NCBI GenBank assembly: GCA_038322575.1
Contig: JBBQGB010000045.1
Coordinates: 1 to 27,292, forward strand
Length of the DNA stretch: 27,292 nucleotides
Reading direction: 5' to 3'
Source of the DNA: JACMOY01 sp038322575
GTDB taxonomy: Bacteria > Actinomycetota > Actinomycetes > Actinomycetales > Angustibacteraceae
Shown here: in pieces, positions 6,899 to 14,707 of the stretch
How the letters are laid out: each line of letters opens with the position of its first letter
How positions within the stretch are numbered: position 1 is the first letter of the stretch
Notes under the pieces: generated by a model
What the model was told of the DNA's origin: nothing
Seen by the model: the letters and a program-made list of their open reading frames with translations, nothing else
Database searches by the model: none
Position numbers and translations under genes: made by a program

Positions 6899-8107
6899 TC
6901 AGGACGGACGCGGCACGCGCAGCACGAGGGCGTCACCCTGGCCGCCGCCGCCGCACAGGGCCGCGGCGCCGAGCCCGCCGCCGCGCCGACGCAGCTCCAG
7001 CGCCAGGTGCAGGGCGATCCGCGCGCCCGACATGCCGATCGGGTGGCCCAGGGCGATGGCGCCGCCGTTGACGTTGACCTTCTCGGGGTCCAGACCCAGC
7101 TCGCGGGTCGAGGCCAGCCCGACCGCGGCGAACGCCTCGTTGATCTCCACCAGGTCGAGGTCGCGGGGGGCCACGCCCTGCTTCTCGCAGGCTCGCGCGA
7201 TCGCCCGGGCGGGCTGCTGCTGCAACGTCGAGTCGGGGCCGGCCACCACGCCGTGGGCGCCGATCTCGGCCAGCCAGGCCAGTCCGAGCTCGTCGGCCTT
7301 GGCGCGGCTCATCACCACGACGGCGGCGGCGCCATCCGAGATCTGCGAGGCCGAGCCGGCGGTGATGGTGCCGTCCGCGGCGAAGGCGGGGCGCAGTCGC
7401 CCGAGCGACTCGACGGTCGTGTCGGCGCGGATGCCCTCGTCCTCGCAGAACGCGACCGGCTCGCCCTTGCGCTGCGGGATCGGCACGGGGACGACCTCGT
7501 CGTCGAACAGGCCGTCCTTCCAGGCCCGCGCGGCCAGCTGGTGGCTGCGGGCGCTGAACGCGTCCTGCTCCTCGCGGGTGAACGCCCCGTCACCCTCGTT
7601 GGCGGCCTCGGTGAGCCCGCCCATGGCCTGGTCGGTGAAGGCGTCCCACAGGCCGTCGAGCGCCATGTGGTCGCGCATCGTGACGTCACCGAACTTGAAG
7701 CCGGACCGCGACCGCTCGAGCAGGTGCGGCGCCTGGCTCATCGACTCTTGGCCACCCGCGACGACGACGTCGAACTCGCCGGCCCGGATCAGCTGGTCGG
7801 CCAGCGCGATCGCGTCGATGCCCGACAGGCAGACCTTGTTGATCGTCAGCGCGGGCACGGTCATCGGGATGCCGGCCTTGGCGGCGGCCTGCCGGGCCGG
7901 CATCTGACCGGCGCCGGCCGTCAGCACCTGGCCCATGATCACGTACTCGACCTGCTCGGGTGCCACGCCGGCCTTGTCCAGCGCCCCCCGGATGGCGACC
8001 GCCCCGAGGTCGGCCGCGCTGAGGCCGCTGAGCGAGCCCAGCAGACGCCCCATCGGGGTGCGGGCACCGGCGACGATGACGGACGAGCGGGGCGCTGCTG
8101 CAGACAC
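6899..8107 (-). CDS. Acetyl-CoA C-acetyltransferase (thiolase)
   Basis: The 402-residue thiolase joins two acetyl-CoA to acetoacetyl-CoA or runs in reverse. The acyl-accepting cysteine is C93 in NKVCLSG, with NEAFA near 323, H355 in GGAIALGHPIGMSG and the proton-shuttling C385 in LCGGGGQGD, all in their usual places. The start is GTG at 8107 because GGAGGT lies 5 bases upstream and the product then begins MSAAAPRSSVIVAGARTP, the normal thiolase N-terminus. A much longer open frame upstream is spurious. The gene stands divergent from the epimerase gene across 66 bases and runs into meaB. The context points to the acetoacetyl-CoA entry of acyl-CoA or ethylmalonyl-CoA metabolism. Confidence 0.94.
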   Translation of the reverse strand: MSAAAPRSSVIVAGARTPMGRLLGSLSGLSAADLGAVAIRGALDKAGVAPEQVEYVIMGQVLTAGAGQMPARQAAAKAGIPMTVPALTINKVCLSGIDAIALADQLIRAGEFDVVVAGGQESMSQAPHLLERSRSGFKFGDVTMRDHMALDGLWDAFTDQAMGGLTEAANEGDGAFTREEQDAFSARSHQLAARAWKDGLFDDEVVPVPIPQRKGEPVAFCEDEGIRADTTVESLGRLRPAFAADGTITAGSASQISDGAAAVVVMSRAKADELGLAWLAEIGAHGVVAGPDSTLQQQPARAIARACEKQGVAPRDLDLVEINEAFAAVGLASTRELGLDPEKVNVNGGAIALGHPIGMSGARIALHLALELRRRGGGLGAAALCGGGGQGDALVLRVPRPS

Positions 8108-8161
8108 GGTTGACCTCCACGATCGGGCCCGCGACGACGTCGTGCGCGGGCGTTGCCAGCG

Positions 8162-8167
8162 TAACCT
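8162..8167 (+). promoter_or_regulatory. Probable -10 box (TAACCT), leaderless start of the epimerase gene
   Basis: TAACCT ends 6 bases before the ATG at 8174. It lies in the 66-base divergent spacer shared with the thiolase gene, whose own transcript must have a leader because it has a strong Shine-Dalgarno. Confidence 0.42.
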
Positions 8168-8173
8168 CGGGCG

Positions 8174-8620
8174 ATGAGCCACGACCACGCGCCGACGTCC
8201 GCCACCGCGGGGCTGTTCACCCACATCGACCACGTGGGTGTGGCGGTCGCCGACCTCGACGCGGCGATCGCGTTCTACCGCACCACCTTCGGCATGACCC
8301 TGGCCCACCGCGAGGTGAACGAGGAGCAGGGCGTCGAGGAGGCGATGATGGCCGTCGGCGGGTCGGGGTCGTGCGTCCAGCTGCTCGCGCCACTGACCCC
8401 GCAGTCGACGATCGCGACGTTCCTCGACAAGCGTGGCCCGGGCCTGCAGCAGGTGGCGTACCGGGTCACCGACATCGACGCCGCCTGCGCGACGCTGACC
8501 GGCCGCGGGGTGCGGCTGCTGTACGACGCCCCGCGCCGCGGCACGGCGGGCAGCCGGGTCAACTTCATCCACCCCAGGGACGCCGGCGGGGTGCTCGTCG
8601 AGCTGGTCGAGCCCGCCTGA
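8174..8620 (+). CDS. mce: Methylmalonyl-CoA epimerase (VOC family)
   Basis: The 148-residue protein is a vicinal-oxygen-chelate enzyme with two repeated modules. Module one starts HIDHVGVAVADLDAAIAFY, where the first His is a metal ligand; module two starts near GPGLQQVAYRVTDIDAAC, with NFIHPRDAGGVLVELVEP at the end supplying the final Glu ligand. It interconverts (2S)- and (2R)-methylmalonyl-CoA, and in ethylmalonyl-CoA pathway organisms also ethylmalonyl-CoA epimers. Length and motifs are normal for the family. Its divergent neighbours, thiolase and MeaB, and the following crotonyl-CoA carboxylase/reductase agree with this role. The ATG at 8174 is supported by the TAACCT box at 6 bases. Confidence 0.93.
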   Translation: MSHDHAPTSATAGLFTHIDHVGVAVADLDAAIAFYRTTFGMTLAHREVNEEQGVEEAMMAVGGSGSCVQLLAPLTPQSTIATFLDKRGPGLQQVAYRVTDIDAACATLTGRGVRLLYDAPRRGTAGSRVNFIHPRDAGGVLVELVEPA

Positions 8621-8671
8621 GGGCTCACGTGTCGTCGGTCACAGCCCAGACGGCCCAACGGGTTCGGGCGC

Positions 8672-8677
8672 TAGCCT
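8672..8677 (+). promoter_or_regulatory. Possible -10 box (TAGCCT) of ccr
   Basis: TAGCCT lies 34 bases before the GTG of ccr. A ribosome site AGGAGG precedes the GTG, so this gene appears to be leadered, unlike most of its neighbours. Read-through from mce is also possible across the 91-base gap. Confidence 0.38.
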
Positions 8678-8711
8678 CGGCCAACCCACGCCACCGCAGG
8701 AGGTACGCGCC

Positions 8712-10049
8712 GTGCAGCAGATCCTCGAGGCCATCGTGTCCGGCGACCGGACGCCGGAGGCGTTCGCCGCACTGACCGTGCCGCGGACCTACCGCGGCAC
8801 CACCGTCCACGCGGACGAGCAGGAGATGTTCCAGGGCGTGCCGGCTGCCGAGAAGGACCCCCGGCTCAGCCTGCACCTGGACGACGTCCCGGTGCCCGAG
8901 CTGGCCGCGGGCGAGGCGCTGGTGGCGGTGATGGCCAGTGCCATCAACTACAACACCGTGTGGACGTCGATCTTCGAACCGGTCTCGACGTTCGGCTTCC
9001 TGCGCCGCTACGGCCGCACGTCGCCGGTCGCCAAGCGCCACGACCTGCCCTACCACGTCGTCGGCTCGGACCTGTCCGGCGTGGTGCTGCGCACCGGCCC
9101 GGGCGTGCACGTGTGGCAGCCGGGGGCCGAGGTCGTCGCGCACTGCCTGTCGGTCGAGCTCGAGCACGCCGACGGGCACGACGACACGATGCTCGACCCC
9201 GAGCAGCGGATCTGGGGCTTCGAGACCAACTTCGGCGGCCTGGCCGAGCTCGCCGTCGTCAAGGCCAACCAGCTGATGCCCAAGCCGGCGCACCTCACCT
9301 GGGAGGAGGCGGCCGCCCCGGGCCTGGTCAACAGCACGGCGTACCGCCAGCTGGTGTCCAAGAACGGCGCGGCGATGAAGCTCGGCGACACGGTCCTGAT
9401 CTGGGGCGCGTCCGGCGGCCTCGGGTCCTACGCGACGCAGATGGCGCTGGCCGCCGGAGCCACCCCGGTGTGCGTCGTCTCCAGCGCCGACAAGGCGCAG
9501 ATCTGCCGCGCCATGGGCGCCGACCTGGTCATCGACCGCCAGGCCGAGGGGTACCGGTTCTGGAAGGACGAGCGCACCCAGGACCCGGCCGAGTGGAAGC
9601 GCCTCGGAGCCCGCATCCGCGAGCTGACCGGCGGCCGCGACGTCGACATCACGTTCGAGCACCCGGGTCGCGAGACCTTCGGCGCCAGCGTCTACGTCAC
9701 CCGGCGCGGCGGCACGATCGTCACCTGCGCCTCGACGTCGGGGTTCCTGCACGAGTACGACAACCGCTACCTGTGGATGCACCTCAAGCGGATCCAGGGG
9801 TCGCACTTCGCGAACTACCGCGAGGCGTGGGCGGCCAACGACCTGATCGCGCGCGGCCTGATCCACCCCACCCTCTCGCGCGTGCACCCGCTCGAGCAGG
9901 CCGGCCAGGCGGCGTACGACGTCCAGCACAACCTGCACCAGGGCAAGGTCGGCGTGCTGTGCCTCGCGCCCGAGGAGGGGCTCGGCGTGCGCGACCAGGC
10001 GATGCGCGAGCGGCTGCTGCCCCAGCTGATGCGGTTCCGCGACGTCTGA
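8712..10049 (+). CDS. ccrA: Crotonyl-CoA carboxylase/reductase
   Basis: The 445-residue enzyme reductively carboxylates crotonyl-CoA with CO2 and NADPH to ethylmalonyl-CoA. It has the medium-chain dehydrogenase fold with the NADPH site IWGASGGLGSYATQMA near residues 230-245. The four CO2-binding residues known from the Kitasatospora enzyme are present at the same numbers: N81 (INYNTVW), F170 and E171 (WGFETNFGG) and H365 (IQGSHFANYREAW). It is therefore a true carboxylase rather than a plain reductase. The GTG start has AGGAGG at about 8 bases. It supplies extender units or feeds the ethylmalonyl-CoA pathway; the ethylmalonyl-CoA mutase gene often found beside ccr is absent here, the next gene being an unrelated AI-2E family protein. 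Confidence 0.97.
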   Translation: MQQILEAIVSGDRTPEAFAALTVPRTYRGTTVHADEQEMFQGVPAAEKDPRLSLHLDDVPVPELAAGEALVAVMASAINYNTVWTSIFEPVSTFGFLRRYGRTSPVAKRHDLPYHVVGSDLSGVVLRTGPGVHVWQPGAEVVAHCLSVELEHADGHDDTMLDPEQRIWGFETNFGGLAELAVVKANQLMPKPAHLTWEEAAAPGLVNSTAYRQLVSKNGAAMKLGDTVLIWGASGGLGSYATQMALAAGATPVCVVSSADKAQICRAMGADLVIDRQAEGYRFWKDERTQDPAEWKRLGARIRELTGGRDVDITFEHPGRETFGASVYVTRRGGTIVTCASTSGFLHEYDNRYLWMHLKRIQGSHFANYREAWAANDLIARGLIHPTLSRVHPLEQAGQAAYDVQHNLHQGKVGVLCLAPEEGLGVRDQAMRERLLPQLMRFRDV

Positions 10050-10077
10050 GCGAGCCGCGACGCGGACGGCCGGTCGC

Positions 10078-10083
10078 TAGGCT
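10078..10083 (+). promoter_or_regulatory. Probable -10 box (TAGGCT) of the AI-2E family gene
   Basis: TAGGCT ends 8 bases before the ATG at 10092, fitting a leaderless or almost leaderless transcript independent of ccr. Confidence 0.4.
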
Positions 10084-10091
10084 CGCCGGTC

Positions 10092-11273
10092 ATGAGCCCC
10101 GACGAACCGGACGCCCCCGTGCCGACGCCCGGGGGGCAGGTCGAGCCGCAGGCCGAGCGGCAGGTCGAGCGGCAGGTCGAGCGGCACGGCGAGCCCGAGG
10201 GTGTCGAGGGCGGTTTCGGGGTTCCCGGCAAGCCGCTGAACCGCAGGTCGCCGTTCTACGTCGGCTTCGTGGGCGCGCTCGGGGTGCTCGCCGGCTACGG
10301 CCTGGTGCACGCCGTCACGATGGTCACCTCGGTGCTCACGCTGCTCGTCGTCTCGCTCTTCCTGGCCCTCGGGCTCGACCCGGTCGTGCAGCTGCTGCAG
10401 TCGCGGGGGATGCGCCGACGCTGGGCGGTCGCCGTCGTGCTGGTGCTGGTGGTGGCCGTGTTCGCCGGGGTCGTGGCGCTGATCGTGCCGCTGGTGATCA
10501 AGGAGGCCACCGACCTGGCCGCGTCGGCGCCCCAGCTGACCGAGAACCTGCTGAAGAATCGCACGCTGCGCAACCTGGACGACCAGTACGGCGTGCTGAC
10601 GACGATCCAGGACCAGCTCACCCGCCGGGCCAAGGACCAGAGCCTGTGGACCTCGCTGTTCGGCGGGGTGCTCGGCGCCGGCAAGGCCGTGCTGTCGGGG
10701 TTCTTCAGCGCGTTCACCGTCCTGGTGCTCACGCTGTACTTCCTCGCCTCGCTGCCCTCGGTCAAGGCCTCGGCCTACCGCATGGTGCCGCGCAGCCGGC
10801 GCCAGCGCGTGACGTTCCTGTCCGAGGAGATCACCCGCCGGGTCGGCGGCTACTTCATCGGCCAGCTCGGCGTCGCCACGATCAACGGCGTGTGCAGCTA
10901 CCTGATGATGTCGATCATCCGCATCCCCTACGCCGCCGTGCTGGCGGTCATCGTCGGGCTGCTCGGCCTGGTGCCGATGGTCGGGGCCACGATCGGCGCG
11001 CTCGTCGTCCTCGTGGTCGCCCTCTTCAGCTCGACCAGCGACGCGATCGTCGTCTCGGTCTACTACGTGCTCTACCAGCAGGTCGAGAACTACGTCATCG
11101 CCCCGCGGGTGATGAAGCGCACCGTCTCGGTGCCCGGCGCGGTCACCGTCATCGCCGCCCTGATCGGCGCCAGCCTGCTCGGCGTCCTCGGCGCCCTGCT
11201 GGCGATCCCCGCGGCCGCCGGGCTGCTGCTGATCTACGAGGAGGTCCTGCTGCCCCGGCAGCACACCGCCTAG
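10092..11273 (+). CDS. AI-2E family transporter (UPF0118/YdiK-PerM type)
   Basis: The 393-residue membrane protein has the AI-2E/UPF0118 layout. After a cytoplasmic N-terminus come paired helices near residues 55-100 (VGFVGALGVLAGYGLVHAV, VLTLLVVSLFLALGLDPVV), one near 115-135, and a soluble region near 140-200. The conserved C-terminal half holds GYFIGQLGVATINGVCSYLMM, LAVIVGLLGLVPMVGATIGA, VYYVLYQQVENYVIAPRVM and VTVIAALIGASLLGVLGALLAIPAA. The motif QQVENYVIAPRVM is diagnostic. Family members include autoinducer-2 exporters and sodium/proton antiporters, so the substrate is open. The N-terminus carries a four-residue tandem repeat (QVEP/QAER/QVER/QVER/HGEP). It converges with the alpha/beta hydrolase gene. 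Confidence 0.92.
   Translation: MSPDEPDAPVPTPGGQVEPQAERQVERQVERHGEPEGVEGGFGVPGKPLNRRSPFYVGFVGALGVLAGYGLVHAVTMVTSVLTLLVVSLFLALGLDPVVQLLQSRGMRRRWAVAVVLVLVVAVFAGVVALIVPLVIKEATDLAASAPQLTENLLKNRTLRNLDDQYGVLTTIQDQLTRRAKDQSLWTSLFGGVLGAGKAVLSGFFSAFTVLVLTLYFLASLPSVKASAYRMVPRSRRQRVTFLSEEITRRVGGYFIGQLGVATINGVCSYLMMSIIRIPYAAVLAVIVGLLGLVPMVGATIGALVVLVVALFSSTSDAIVVSVYYVLYQQVENYVIAPRVMKRTVSVPGAVTVIAALIGASLLGVLGALLAIPAAAGLLLIYEEVLLPRQHTA
10137..10196 (+). repeat. 12-base tandem repeat in the AI-2E gene N-terminus
   Basis: Five 12-base units run from 10137 to 10196; units 3 and 4 (CAGGTCGAGCGG) are identical and the others differ by one to a few bases. They encode the tetrapeptides QVEP, QAER, QVER, QVER and HGEP. 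The unit keeps the reading frame, so copy number can change without breaking the gene. Confidence 0.8.
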
Positions 11274-11307
11274 CCCCCGCCGGTCGGCCCCCGCCCCGCT
11301 CAGGCCA
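11268..11307. terminator. Possible bidirectional terminator between AI-2E gene and hydrolase gene
   Basis: The sequence around the AI-2E stop, GCCTAGC, can pair with GCTCAGGC around the hydrolase stop with one bulged base, leaving a G/C-rich loop. There is no T tract. Confidence 0.3.
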
Positions 11308-12052
11308 GCCTGGGGTCGCGCCACACCTCGAACGGCCCGTCCCAGGTGGTGGGCAGCGGCGAGCGTCCCGGCGCGACCCTCGCCACCACCTCGTCCAGCG
11401 CCCGGCGCACGAACGGCTCGCCCACCCACAGGTGCTTGGCCCCCTCGACGCCGACCACCTCGACGTTCGGCGCGACCGCGAACCGCCGGGCCGCCTCGGC
11501 GGGGCGCAGGTAGTCGTCGTGCTCGGGCACCAGGGCCAGCACCGGCGTCCCGGACGCCGCCCAGCGGGCCAGGTCGGACGGGGCGCTGTACCGCAGCGGG
11601 GGGCTGAGCAGGATCGCTCCCTCGATGCCCGGGTCGCAGCCGTGCATCAGCGCCAGGTCGGTGCCGAAGCTCCAGCCCAGCAGCCAGCGGTGCGGCAGGT
11701 CGCGGTCGACGGCGAACGCGATCGCGGCAGCGACGTCGTACCCCTCGTCGCGTCCCTCGTCGAACATCCCCTCGCTGGTGCCGCGCGCGCTGGTCGTCCC
11801 GCGCGTGTTGAACCGCAGCACCGCGACGTCGGCGAGCGCCGGCAGCCGCCAGGACGCCTTGCGCAGCACGTGGCTGTCCATGTACCCGCCGCCGGACGGC
11901 AGCGGGTGCAGGGTGACCAGCGTGGCGACCGGGTCGCGGTCGAGCGGCAGCGCCAGCTCGCCGACCAGCGTCAGCCCGTCGGCGGTGTGCAGCTCGATGT
12001 CGGTGCGCCGGGCCGGCAGCACGGTGTTGGCCCGGATCGTGGTCTCGGTCAT
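11300..12052 (-). CDS. Alpha/beta hydrolase (dienelactone hydrolase-like)
   Basis: The 250-residue protein has the nucleophile elbow GWSFGTD with S128, an acid residue at D179 or D180 in LVPEHDDYLRP and H207 in GAKHLWVGEP, giving a complete catalytic triad. The early strand ATLVTLHPLPSGGGYMDSHV and the NTRGTTSARGTSEG segment resemble the short peptidase/dienelactone-hydrolase-like group that acts on small esters or amides; the substrate is unknown. The start is ATG at 12052 with GGTGAGG about 8 bases upstream; a longer open frame continues through the divergent DUF952 gene and is spurious. The spacer to DUF952 is only 36 bases and must hold both promoters. Confidence 0.85.
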   Translation of the reverse strand: MTETTIRANTVLPARRTDIELHTADGLTLVGELALPLDRDPVATLVTLHPLPSGGGYMDSHVLRKASWRLPALADVAVLRFNTRGTTSARGTSEGMFDEGRDEGYDVAAAIAFAVDRDLPHRWLLGWSFGTDLALMHGCDPGIEGAILLSPPLRYSAPSDLARWAASGTPVLALVPEHDDYLRPAEAARRFAVAPNVEVVGVEGAKHLWVGEPFVRRALDEVVARVAPGRSPLPTTWDGPFEVWRDPRLA

Positions 12053-12076
12053 CGGGTCGTCCTCACCAGCGCACCC

Positions 12077-12082
12077 TAGGCT
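12077..12082 (+). promoter_or_regulatory. Probable -10 box (TAGGCT), leaderless start of DUF952 gene
   Basis: TAGGCT ends 6 bases before the ATG at 12089, inside the 36-base divergent spacer. Confidence 0.43.
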
Positions 12083-12088
12083 CGCCTC

Positions 12089-12475
12089 ATGCGCATCCTG
12101 CACGCCGCCCTGCCGCAGGACTGGTCGGCTGCCCGCGACAGCGGCAGCTACGACGTCTCGACGCGGGGGGTGACCCTGGCCGAGGCCGACTTCGTGCACG
12201 CCTCGACGGCCGCCCAGCTGCCCGGCGTCCTCGCGCGGTACTACGCCGACGTGCCCGCGGTCGACGTCCTGGTGGTCGACCTCGACCGGCTCGACCACGA
12301 GGGCGCCACCGTGCGGTGGGAGGACGTGCCCGGTGCGGACGACGGCCCGTACCCGCACGTGTACGGCCTGATCCCGGTGGTCGCGGTCGCCGACGTCGTG
12401 CGGGTCAGCCACGAGCCCGGCGCCGGCTGGACGCTGCCGGACCTGTCGACGTACGACCTGGCCACCGGCCCCTGA
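12089..12475 (+). CDS. DUF952 family protein
   Basis: The 128-residue protein matches DUF952: ILHAALPQDWSAARDSGSY at the start, the diagnostic FVHASTAAQLPGVLARYYAD near residues 36-55, VLVVDLDRL, a WEDVPGADDGPYPHVYG loop with the conserved His, and YGLIPVVAVADVV. The fold is related to ADP-ribosyltransferase-like or glutathione-related small proteins, but no activity is established. It is a single-gene unit with a leaderless-type promoter and ends in a hairpin that contains its own stop codon. The family call is firm, the role unknown. Confidence 0.87.
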   Translation: MRILHAALPQDWSAARDSGSYDVSTRGVTLAEADFVHASTAAQLPGVLARYYADVPAVDVLVVDLDRLDHEGATVRWEDVPGADDGPYPHVYGLIPVVAVADVVRVSHEPGAGWTLPDLSTYDLATGP

Positions 12476-12484
12476 GGGGACCGG
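12465..12484. terminator. Hairpin across the DUF952 stop codon, possible bidirectional terminator
   Basis: CCGGCCCC, a TGA loop (the stop codon), then GGGG, a bulged A and CCGG form a stem of 8 base pairs. It lies between converging genes (DUF952 and the small zinc-ribbon gene ending at 12497). No T tract is present, as is common in GC-rich actinobacteria. Confidence 0.45.
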
Positions 12485-12496
12485 CCCCACCCGAGC

Positions 12497-12790
12497 TCAG
12501 CGCCGGCGGCCGCGCGCCGACCAGCACGGGGTGTGCCAGTGCCGGCGGTCGCCCAGCGCCGCGGCGTCGCTGCGCGGCCCGTCCGCGGGCCAGGCCACCA
12601 CGTGCGCCCGACCCGCCGGCACCTCGTGGTCACAGCCCGGGCAGCGGTAGGTCTTGGCCGACGCCGCCCCGGTGATCCGGCGGACGAACCACTCGCCGTC
12701 CGGGTGCGCCTCGCGCCGAGCGGTGCCGCCGACGGCCCGGGCCAGGTCGAGCTCGGGGTCGTCGCGGCGACGACGGTTCGCGCGGGGCAC
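12497..12790 (-). CDS. Small conserved actinobacterial protein with zinc-ribbon-like Cys/His set
   Basis: The 97-residue protein has a basic, Arg-rich N-terminus, then WFVRRITGAASAKTYRCPGC, VPAGRAHVVAWPAD and RRHWHTPCW. C50, C53, H63, H84, H86 and C89 could form a zinc site, with CPGC and HWHTPC as the paired knuckles. Homologues are common in actinobacteria, where they are often called ATP/GTP-binding without good reason; I see no P-loop. Its GTG start lies 14 bases after the stop of the 3-hydroxyacyl-CoA dehydrogenase gene and a TGAGGG overlaps that stop, so it is likely the second gene of that operon. Confidence 0.75.
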   Translation of the reverse strand: MPRANRRRRDDPELDLARAVGGTARREAHPDGEWFVRRITGAASAKTYRCPGCDHEVPAGRAHVVAWPADGPRSDAAALGDRRHWHTPCWSARGRRR

Positions 12791-12804
12791 TCCCCCAGTG
12801 TCCC

Positions 12805-14580
12805 TCAGGCGTACGAGCGGAAGCCGCGGCCGGCCTTGCGGCCCAGGTAGCCCGCGGTCACCAGGTGCTCGAGCAGCGGCGACGGGCTGAACCCGCGCTC
12901 GCGGAACTCCAGGTACAGCTCGCGCTGGATCGCGAGCGACACGTCGAGCCCGACGACGTCGAGCAGCTCGAACGGGCCCATCGGGTAGCCGCAGCCGGCC
13001 CGCATCGCGGCGTCGATGTCGTCGGCGCTCGCGTACTGCGCGTCCAGCATCTTCACCGCGTCGTTGAGGTAGGGGAACAGCAGGGCGTTGACGATGAACC
13101 CCGACCGGTCGGCGCAGGTGACCGGGTGCTTGCCGACTCGGCGGCAGACCTCGACCGCGGTCGCGACCACGTCGGCCTCGGTCGTCACCGCGTGCACCAC
13201 CTCGACCAGGCGCATGACGGGCGCGGGGTTGAAGAAGTGCAGCCCCACGACGTCACCGGGGCGGCGGGTCGAGGCCGCGAGCTGCACGACCGGCAGGGAC
13301 GACGTCGTCGTGGCGAGCACCGCGCCCGGCTTGCAGATCTCGTCGAGGTTCTCGAACAGCGCCTGCTTCACCGCGAGGTCCTCGACCACGGCCTCGACCA
13401 CCAGGTCGACCCCGGCGAGGTCGTCGAGCCGGCCGCTGCCGGTGATCCGGGCCAGGGCCGCGTCGCGCGCGCCCTCGTCCAGCTTGCCGCGCTGCACCGC
13501 CTTCTCCAGGCTGCGGGTCACCGACGCCAGGGCGGTCTGCACCTTCGCGTCGCCGCGGGCCACCATCAGGACGTCGAACCCGGCCTTGGCGAACACCTCG
13601 ACGATCCCGGTGGCCATCGTCCCCGAGCCCACGACCCCGACGGTCTGCACCGGGCGCCCGGTGGTCGCCGCGGACGGCGGCGGCGGCGTCAGGTGGTCGT
13701 CGACGACCTTGCCCGAGCCGGGTTCGGCGTAGGTGTAGAAGCCACGCCCGGACTTGCGTCCGCGCAGGCCGGCCGTGGCCATCTGCTTCAGGATCGGCGT
13801 CGGCGCGTGCAGCCGGTCGCGGCCCTGCTTGTACATCGTGTCGAGGATCTCGTAGGCGGTGTCGAGCCCGATCAGGTCCATCAGCGCGAGCGGGCCCATC
13901 GGCAGCCCGCAGCCCAGCTGCATCGCCGCGTCGATGTCCTCGCGGCTCGCGTACCTGGACTCGTACATCGACACCGCGTGGTTGAGGTAGCCGAACAGCA
14001 GGGCGTTGGCGATGAACCCGGCCTTGTCCGACACCACGACCGGCAGCTTGCCGATCCGTCGCGCCAAGGCGGTGACGTCGTCGACGACCGCCTCGTCGGT
14101 CACGACCGTGCGGATCACCTCGACGAACTTCTGCACCGGCGCCGGGTTGAAGAAGTGCAGCCCCAGCACGCGGTGCGGCGTCTGCGTCGCCACCGAGATC
14201 TCGGTGACCGACAGGCTCGAGGTGTTGGTCGCGATGATCGCGTCCGGGCCGACGATGGCGTCCAGCCTGGTGAACAGCTCGCGCTTGAGGTCCAGCCGCT
14301 CGGGCACCGCCTCGACCACGAGATCGCAGCCGGCCAGCGCCGCGAGGCTGTCGGCGAACTCCACCCGCGCCAGCAGGTCGGTCTGCTCGCTCTCGGTCAG
14401 CTTGCCGCGCAGCACCGCGCGGGTCGTCGAGGCCTGCAGGTGGGCGCGGCCGCGGTCCAGGCCCGCGGGGTCGGCCTCGACCGCCACGACCGCCAACCCG
14501 TTGCGCGCCAGCACCTCGACGATCCCGGCTCCCATCGTGCCGAGCCCGATCACGCCCACCGTGCTGATCTCCCGCGCCAT
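12805..14580 (-). CDS. Tandem double 3-hydroxyacyl-CoA (3-hydroxybutyryl-CoA) dehydrogenase
   Basis: The 591-residue protein is two complete 3-hydroxybutyryl-CoA dehydrogenases in a row, joined by a Pro-rich linker near residues 298-305. Unit 1 has the NAD motif GLGTMGAG at 12-19, the catalytic His in GLHFFNPAP at 142 and GLPMGPLALMDLIGLD; unit 2 has GSGTMATG at 318-325, GLHFFNPAPVMRLVEVV and GYPMGPFELLDVVGLD. Both appear active by motif. It oxidises 3-hydroxyacyl-CoA or reduces acetoacetyl-CoA to 3-hydroxybutyryl-CoA, the step between thiolase and crotonyl-CoA. The ATG at 14580 has AGAGGT about 7 bases upstream and gives MAREISTVGVIGLG; upstream extension of the frame is spurious. No enoyl-CoA hydratase domain is attached. 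Confidence 0.93.
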   Translation of the reverse strand: MAREISTVGVIGLGTMGAGIVEVLARNGLAVVAVEADPAGLDRGRAHLQASTTRAVLRGKLTESEQTDLLARVEFADSLAALAGCDLVVEAVPERLDLKRELFTRLDAIVGPDAIIATNTSSLSVTEISVATQTPHRVLGLHFFNPAPVQKFVEVIRTVVTDEAVVDDVTALARRIGKLPVVVSDKAGFIANALLFGYLNHAVSMYESRYASREDIDAAMQLGCGLPMGPLALMDLIGLDTAYEILDTMYKQGRDRLHAPTPILKQMATAGLRGRKSGRGFYTYAEPGSGKVVDDHLTPPPPSAATTGRPVQTVGVVGSGTMATGIVEVFAKAGFDVLMVARGDAKVQTALASVTRSLEKAVQRGKLDEGARDAALARITGSGRLDDLAGVDLVVEAVVEDLAVKQALFENLDEICKPGAVLATTTSSLPVVQLAASTRRPGDVVGLHFFNPAPVMRLVEVVHAVTTEADVVATAVEVCRRVGKHPVTCADRSGFIVNALLFPYLNDAVKMLDAQYASADDIDAAMRAGCGYPMGPFELLDVVGLDVSLAIQRELYLEFRERGFSPSPLLEHLVTAGYLGRKAGRGFRSYA

Positions 14581-14707
14581 CGCCGCACCTCTCGTGGATC
14601 CCCGCTGCCGACCGCCGCATCCTCGCAGAGCCCGGTGCCGACGTCCGGCCGCCGTGACGCAGGCCACGTCACACACCGTCCGACGCCCCCTGACCCCCCC
14701 CCAATCC

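Noticed and set aside
8960..12079. A 1039-codon open frame on the plus strand over ccr and beyond
   Set aside because: It runs out of frame through ccr and the AI-2E gene and antisense to the hydrolase, with Arg/Gly/Pro/Ala-dominated composition and no domain. It is a GC-rich shadow.
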